Source of the DNA: Acidobacteriota bacterium
GTDB taxonomy: Bacteria; Acidobacteriota; Blastocatellia; Pyrinomonadales; Pyrinomonadaceae
DNA length: 64,000 nucleotides
NCBI GenBank assembly: GCA_003222975.1
Contig: QHXN01000010.1
Span: 1-64,000, forward strand
Direction: 5' to 3'
Below the pieces are notes generated by a model that was not told the DNA's origin, did no database searches, and was given only the letters and a program-made list of their open reading frames with translations. The position numbers were made by a program, and so were the translations under genes. Below are positions 59,666 to 64,000 of this stretch, one piece after another; position 1 is the first letter of the stretch, and every line of letters begins with the position of its first letter.

Positions 59666-61081
59666 TTACCTTTGCCTTCTGAAAATTCTGTAACCCCAAG
59701 CGTCGAGCGCGACGGCGGGAAGGCCCGATGTCCGCGTGCGCGCGGCGCGCTCGGATGGAGGGGCGTCCGACTTCATCGGCTCAGGCGTGTCGGGCGTGAT
59801 GTCCGCGAAGGATGCGCCGCCCGGAGCTTCGATTGTGCCGACGAAGGGCTGCGTCGAGAAGTTAATGGCGACGACGATCTCCTCGGTCGCGTCGCGGCGC
59901 GCGAAGGTGACGACGCGCGACTCGTCGGAGTTGTGAAGCCAGATGAGTTCGCCGCCGCGCAAGGCGGTGTGCGTCTTTCGCAGCGCGATCATCTGCCGGT
60001 AGAAGCGCGGGAACTCCGGGCGGCGCTCGGCTATCGGCCAGAAGATCAGCAGGCGCTCGAAGAGCGCGGGCGCGCCCGACTCGGCGGTGTCGCCCGCCTC
60101 CATGCCGTTGTAGAGCATCGGCACGCCGTCGAGCGTGAGCATCAAAGCCTCGGCGGCGAGCGACGCGGGTTCTCCGAAGCGCGCGATGGCCCGACGCTCG
60201 TCGTGATTGTCGGAGAAGCGCATCCGCAGAGCGCCGCGCGGATACTTCGCGGCGTCCGACTCCCACACCTCGCGAAACGAGGACGCGGGCTTGCGTCCCT
60301 GCAAAACATCCGTGAGCGTCGAGTGCAAAGACCACGAGTAGTCGAGGTCGAAGGCGCGGACGAGCAGTTCCGGCTTGTCGGCCTCCGCGAGCATGACGAT
60401 GTCGGGTTTTACCTTTTCGAGTTCGGCGCGCGCCTGCTCCCAGAAGTCGGTCGGCACGTCGGCGGCCACGTCGCAGCGGAAGCCGTCGAGGTCGAAGTCG
60501 CGAACCCAGTGGACGAGCATGTCGGTCATGTACCTGCGAAGCTGCGGGTCGTCGTAGTTGAGCTTCGCCACGTCCGTCCAGTCGTGCGGGTACATGATCT
60601 TCCCTCGTGCGTCGCGGACGTAGAACTCCGGCGTCTTCATCATCACGCTGTCCCAGGAGGTGTGGTTGGCGACGATGTCAATGATGACCTTCATGTCGCG
60701 TCGGTGGGCCTCGCGCACGAGCCGCTTCAAATCCTCCGCCGTGCCGTAGTCGGGGTTAACGCCGTAGTAGTCGCGCACGGCGTAAGGCGAGCCGATGATG
60801 CCCTTCTTCTTCTCCTGGCCGATGGGGTGAATCGGCATCAGCCAGAGGATGTTGACGCCCAGCCCCTTCAGGCGGTCGAGCTGCGCCGTGACGCCGCCAA
60901 AGTTCCCCTCAGCCGAGAAGACACGCGGGAAGATTTCGTAGATGACGCCGTCGCGCACCCACTGTCTCGACGCGCGCGCCGACTCCCTCGACACGTCGCG
61001 CTGGCCCTGCGCCAACGGCGCGAGCTGCAACGAAACGAGGACGACGAACAGAGCCGCCGAACGTCGCAGCTTCTCGGTCAT
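59666..61081 (-). CDS. Secreted GH13 alpha-amylase family glycosidase
   Basis: This 471-residue protein from the ATG at 61081, with GGAGGAAAG upstream, has a signal peptide (SAALFVVLVSLQLAPLAQG). GH13 regions: VNILWLMPIHPIGQEKKKG, DMKVIIDIVANHTSWD, DLDGFRCDVAADVP (nucleophile Asp), IVMLAEADKPELLVRAFD (acid Glu) and RMRFSDNHDERRAIARFGEP (transition-state Asp). The C-terminal beta domain ends ALDAWGYRIFRRQR. It probably splits starch or maltodextrin outside the cytoplasm. It is the last gene of an operon with the MFS transporter (56 bp gap). Confidence 0.95.
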   Translation of the reverse strand: MTEKLRRSAALFVVLVSLQLAPLAQGQRDVSRESARASRQWVRDGVIYEIFPRVFSAEGNFGGVTAQLDRLKGLGVNILWLMPIHPIGQEKKKGIIGSPYAVRDYYGVNPDYGTAEDLKRLVREAHRRDMKVIIDIVANHTSWDSVMMKTPEFYVRDARGKIMYPHDWTDVAKLNYDDPQLRRYMTDMLVHWVRDFDLDGFRCDVAADVPTDFWEQARAELEKVKPDIVMLAEADKPELLVRAFDLDYSWSLHSTLTDVLQGRKPASSFREVWESDAAKYPRGALRMRFSDNHDERRAIARFGEPASLAAEALMLTLDGVPMLYNGMEAGDTAESGAPALFERLLIFWPIAERRPEFPRFYRQMIALRKTHTALRGGELIWLHNSDESRVVTFARRDATEEIVVAINFSTQPFVGTIEAPGGASFADITPDTPEPMKSDAPPSERAARTRTSGLPAVALDAWGYRIFRRQR

Positions 61082-61137
61082 GCCCTTCAAGTTCTTTCCT
61101 CCTCCTCGCATCGCCTCAATTCGTCTCCGCCGTAATC

Positions 61138-62565
61138 TCAACGCCCCTTGCCCTCGTCGCCCATCAATCCCGTGCTCGGCACGGGCTGTGCCGCCACCTG
61201 CGTGGTCAACGGCTCGTGCTCGTCGCCCCTGAGCACGGCCCCGACCGGTACGCGCTCGGCTACGTCCCGCACTATCAGGACGGTGAGCGCGGCGGCTAAG
61301 AGCAGGCACACGCCGCCGAGCATCACCACGTAGAGGGGGTTGTTGTTGAAAACGTACTTCACCAGCGGCTGGAAGGTGAGCGCCGCGGTAATCTCCGGGA
61401 TGACGATGAAGAAGTTGAAGACGCCCATGTAAACGCCCATCCTTTCGGGTGGCAGAGCGCCTGACAGGATGGCGTAGGGCATCGAGAGGATGGAGGCCCA
61501 CGCAACGCCGACGCCAACCATCGTCAAAAGCAGAACCCACTTGTCGTGGATGAGATAGACCGAGAGCAGCCCGATGCCGCCGCAGACGAGCGAGAGGGCG
61601 TGGACGGCCTTGCGGCTGGTCGCGGCGGCAAGCTTCGGCAGGAGGAAGGCGACGATGAAGCAGACGACCGAGTAGATGGCGAAGCCGAAGCCGCCCCACT
61701 CGTTGCCCTGATCTTTCAGAGTCCTCTGCGCCGGGTCGTCGAGGTTCGTGACGCCGAAGACCTGCTGCGCGGTGGTGAGGCCGAAGAAAATCCACATGCA
61801 GAAGAGGCCGAGCCAGGTGAAGAGCTGCACGACGGCGAGCTGCTTCATCGTCGAGGGCATTTGTCGGATGGTGTCGAACATCTCGCGGAACCAGTTCCCC
61901 ACGCCGCGCGTCTCGGCGCGGCGGCGCTCGAACTCCGCGATGTCGTCGGGCGGGTACTCCTTCGACGTGAAGACCGTCCACAGCACGGCGACGAGCAGCG
62001 CGAAGGCCCCGACCTGGAACGAATACTTGACCGTCAGCGGCACGCCGCTCGCTGTCGAGTCGTTGACGCCGAGCTTGCGGAACATCAGCGGGAGCGCGCT
62101 GGCAATGGCCGCGCCCGCGCCGATGAAGAAGCTCTGCATGACGAAGCCGGTGGTGCGCTGTTCGGAGACGAGCTTATCGGCGACGAAGGCGCGGAACGGC
62201 TCCATCGAGACGTTGACGCTGGCGTCGAGGAGCCAGAGGAAGAGCACCGCCATGAGGACGAAGGAGGAGTAGGGCATGAAGAAGAGTGCGAGCGCGGTCA
62301 GGAGCGCGCCGACGAGGAAGTAGGGGCGGCGTCGGCCCAGACGATTCCACGTCCGGTCACTCATCGAGCCGATGATCGGCTGGACGATGAGTCCCGTCAG
62401 GGGCGCAGCGAGCCAGAGGATGGGGATGTCGTCGGTGCTCGCCCCGAGGTTCTTGAAGATGTTGCTCATGTTCGCCTGCTGCAAGCCGAAGGCGAACTGA
62501 ATCCCGAAGAACCCGAAGCTCATGTTCCAGATTTGCCCGAAGCTCAGGCGCGGTTTCTGCTGCAT
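61138..62565 (-). CDS. MFS sugar transporter (maltose/sucrose SLC45-like)
   Basis: This 475-residue protein has 12 predicted membrane segments. It opens with [20 protein letters not shown] and [20 protein letters not shown], the hallmark of bacterial maltose/sugar MFS proteins. [20 protein letters not shown] is the A-type MFS loop. Further signatures are [20 protein letters not shown] and [20 protein letters not shown], then [17 protein letters not shown]. Between two GH13 enzymes, import of maltose or maltodextrins with protons is the likely role. AAAGGAG lies upstream of the ATG. Confidence 0.93.
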   Translation of the reverse strand: MQQKPRLSFGQIWNMSFGFFGIQFAFGLQQANMSNIFKNLGASTDDIPILWLAAPLTGLIVQPIIGSMSDRTWNRLGRRRPYFLVGALLTALALFFMPYSSFVLMAVLFLWLLDASVNVSMEPFRAFVADKLVSEQRTTGFVMQSFFIGAGAAIASALPLMFRKLGVNDSTASGVPLTVKYSFQVGAFALLVAVLWTVFTSKEYPPDDIAEFERRRAETRGVGNWFREMFDTIRQMPSTMKQLAVVQLFTWLGLFCMWIFFGLTTAQQVFGVTNLDDPAQRTLKDQGNEWGGFGFAIYSVVCFIVAFLLPKLAAATSRKAVHALSLVCGGIGLLSVYLIHDKWVLLLTMVGVGVAWASILSMPYAILSGALPPERMGVYMGVFNFFIVIPEITAALTFQPLVKYVFNNNPLYVVMLGGVCLLLAAALTVLIVRDVAERVPVGAVLRGDEHEPLTTQVAAQPVPSTGLMGDEGKGR

Positions 62566-62594
62566 GGGTGTGGCTCGCTCCTTTAAAAGCAGTA

Positions 62595-62664
62595 GCTAGA
62601 TGTCAGATACTAGATGTTAGTAAGGCGATTCGTTCTTACTAACATCTAGCATCTGACATCTAGC
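62595..62664. repeat. Heptamer-period inverted repeat, AGATGTT/AGATGTC family
   Basis: The arms 62595-62624 and 62635-62664 match at 29 of 30 positions with a 10-base loop. The units are TAGATGT, CAGATAC, TAGATGT and TAGTAAG. The right arm holds the stop codon of the SDR gene. Close relative of the element at 26585. Confidence 0.93.
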
Positions 62665-63388
62665 CTCTCGAATAAATGTTGATGTCTTCGAGCACGACGT
62701 TGCGGTCGAGCGAGAGCGCGTAAAGAAGCGTTCTCGCCATGTTCGAGACGTGGACGAAGCCGGGGCGCGGCTCCCGTCCGGTCGCCGTGTTCTCCACGTC
62801 AACGAGGCCGGGGCAGAAGTTGAAGACGCGGACGTTCGCACCCGATTTGCGCACGTGGTCGCGCACTGACTCGGCGAAGCCGAGCAGGCCCCACTTCGAG
62901 GCGCAGTAGGACGGAACGTCGGCGTAGCCGTGCTTGCCCGCCTGCGAAGAGACGTTGACGATGTCGCCGAACTCCTGCGCGGCCATGACGGGCAGCGCGG
63001 CGCGCACGAGCCGCATCGCACCCTTCAGGTTCGTCTCAAGAACCTTGTCCCAGCCCTCTTCCGTTATCTCCTCGACCGTTTCGGGCACGGCCAGGCCGGA
63101 GTTGTTGACGAGCACGTCCAGCGCGCCGAAGCGCTCTACGCAGTGGCGCACAACGGCCTCGCACTGCCCGCGGTCGCGCACGTCGAAGGCGTATGCGAAG
63201 ACGCGCTCCGCGCCCGCCGCAGAATTCAGCTCGTCCGCCGTGCTCTGTAGTGTGGCCTCGTTGCGCGACGCGATGACGACCCGCGCGCCCGCCGACGCCA
63301 GCGCACCGGCGAATGCGCGACCGATGCCGGTGCCGCCGCCCGTGACGAGCGCGACCTGTTCCGAGAATGGCTTGCTCTTCAGTGCCAT
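62660..63388 (-). CDS. Short-chain dehydrogenase/reductase
   Basis: This 242-residue classical SDR has cofactor motif ALVTGGGTGIGRAFAGALAS, VLVNNSGLAVPETVEEITEE (the NNAG-type motif), catalytic serine in IVNVSSQAGKHGYADVPS, and YCASKWGLLGF with the YxxxK pair. The C-terminus is short (LEDINIYSRG). NADP preference is suggested by ASRNEA after the second strand. Substrate unknown; it sits in the maltodextrin operon, 27 bp after the GH13 gene. GGGAGG precedes the ATG. The stop codon is inside a heptamer repeat arm. Confidence 0.92.
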   Translation of the reverse strand: MALKSKPFSEQVALVTGGGTGIGRAFAGALASAGARVVIASRNEATLQSTADELNSAAGAERVFAYAFDVRDRGQCEAVVRHCVERFGALDVLVNNSGLAVPETVEEITEEGWDKVLETNLKGAMRLVRAALPVMAAQEFGDIVNVSSQAGKHGYADVPSYCASKWGLLGFAESVRDHVRKSGANVRVFNFCPGLVDVENTATGREPRPGFVHVSNMARTLLYALSLDRNVVLEDINIYSRG

Positions 63389-63415
63389 CGTTACTCACGC
63401 CTCCCTTCGGTGCGC

Positions 63416-64000
63416 TCAGAAGGTCTTGACGCCCCCACGCCCACGCGGCCCGTCTTTCTCCAGTTCGACGCCGGACGGAAAAGTGCCGCGCGGAACGAGC
63501 ACAGCCGCCGAGCGCGCGGGCATCGTCACGCTGACGCGACCGCGCTCGACGCGCATCTCGCCGCGGAGTGTTTCGAGGTGGTCTTCCAGTCGCGTGCCGT
63601 CTTTGAGATTCGCCTCGGCGACGCTGAACTCGAAGCCCACCGCCTTCGAGTCGTTGTTGATGACGACGATGACCGAAGAGCGCGCCGTCGTGCGCCCGTA
63701 GGCGTACTGCTGGTCGGCGACGTAGAGGTCTTTGAGCGCGCCGCGCCGCAGCGGCTCAAGCTCCGTGTGCAGGTGAACCACGCGCCGGACGTAGTCGAAG
63801 AGTTCCTGCTCTTCGGGCGTGCGCCCCGCGCGGGTGAAGGCGTCGCGGGCGTCTCCGGGGAAGCCGCCGGGGAAGTCTCTGCGCGTGGTTGGCTCGTCCG
63901 GGCCGGTCATGCCGATCTCGTCGCCGTAGTAGAGCTGCGGCACGCCGCGCGTCGTGAGGATGAAGGTGTGGGCGAGTTTCGCGCCCGCAACGCTCGCGCC
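63416..64000 (-). CDS. GH13 glycosidase (cyclomaltodextrinase/neopullulanase-like), 5' part outside window
   Basis: The visible 194 C-terminal residues start in the barrel: AGAKLAHTFILTTRGVPQLY, then YGDEIGMTGPDEPTTRRDFP, then GGFPGDARDAFTRAGRTPEE. This is the end of a GH13 barrel with the YYGDEIGM strand and the RRDFPGG segment seen in Bacteroidota and Acidobacteriota cyclomaltodextrinases (SusA-like). The C-terminal beta domain follows (VIVVINNDSKAVGFEF, ARSAAVLVPRGTFPSGVELE). The catalytic residues lie beyond the window edge. It is the first visible gene of the GH13-SDR-MFS-GH13 operon. Confidence 0.9.
   Translation of the reverse strand, partial: GASVAGAKLAHTFILTTRGVPQLYYGDEIGMTGPDEPTTRRDFPGGFPGDARDAFTRAGRTPEEQELFDYVRRVVHLHTELEPLRRGALKDLYVADQQYAYGRTTARSSVIVVINNDSKAVGFEFSVAEANLKDGTRLEDHLETLRGEMRVERGRVSVTMPARSAAVLVPRGTFPSGVELEKDGPRGRGGVKTF

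Overview
The window looks like a chromosomal segment of a high-GC, Gram-negative bacterium, most likely Acidobacteriota (Blastocatellia / Pyrinomonadaceae-like). This is an inference. It rests on an Oar-type TonB receptor with an N-terminal carboxypeptidase-regulatory-like domain, two tandem CRTAC1-type FG-GAP/ASPIC-UnbV proteins, a secreted cytochrome of the reaction-centre c-subunit type, a fused AroD-AroE enzyme, many short secreted proteins without clear function, and TTGACN-N17/18-TANNNT promoters. There is no rRNA, CRISPR array or recognisable insertion sequence.

Layout. 1-9 kb: 5' part of sucC (minus), OsmC, a CAP-domain protein, a damaged HNH gene, tRNA-Pro(GGG), a MerR regulator, a two-motif aspartic protease, a glycine-zipper protein, a PLP aminotransferase, thiL and a TonB-like protein. 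9-23 kb: cysS, a heavily deleted tsaD, two secreted unknowns, the ASPIC/UnbV pair, an FAD oxidoreductase downstream of a ROK regulator, the di-haem cytochrome, a secretin-N-like protein and small secreted proteins. 23-32 kb (mostly minus): a beta-propeller protein, a ThiF/MoeB E1-like enzyme, aroDE, two zinc-ribbon proteins and rlmB. 31-44 kb: a PepSY/FTP-like lipoprotein, NYN protein, DUF2203, lepB, RDD, NTF2-like, NFACT (Rqc2-like), hemL, a broken MltF-like gene, moxR with a DUF58 gene, and a type IV pilin-like protein. 44-64 kb is a carbohydrate region: tRNA-Val(CAC), a xylFGH-type sugar ABC operon ending in a giant GH15-CBM48-esterase fusion, a divergent TonB receptor, a TPR protein, a GH144-like glycosidase, and an operon GH13 - SDR - MFS sugar transporter - GH13 amylase. 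Together these suggest uptake and breakdown of alpha-glucans or other glucose oligomers.

The most striking feature is a set of about sixteen intergenic inverted repeats. In most of them each arm is a short tandem array with a 7-bp period. The unit differs from site to site but matches between the two arms of one site. At two sites the arms differ by exactly one 7-mer. The arms run into neighbouring genes: they hold the stop codons or C-termini of rlmB, aroDE, xylF, the GH144-like gene and the SDR, the start region of thiL and the N-terminus of the DUF58 protein, and one sits where tsaD is truncated. They recur in about six sequence families and resemble in style the heptanucleotide tandem repeats of cyanobacteria, but folded into hairpins. 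This is my best candidate for an undescribed system.

Damaged genes also stand out: tsaD (internal and C-terminal deletion), an MltF-like gene (frameshift, deletion, nonsense codon) and an HNH gene (14-bp tandem duplication). Assembly error must be excluded for these.
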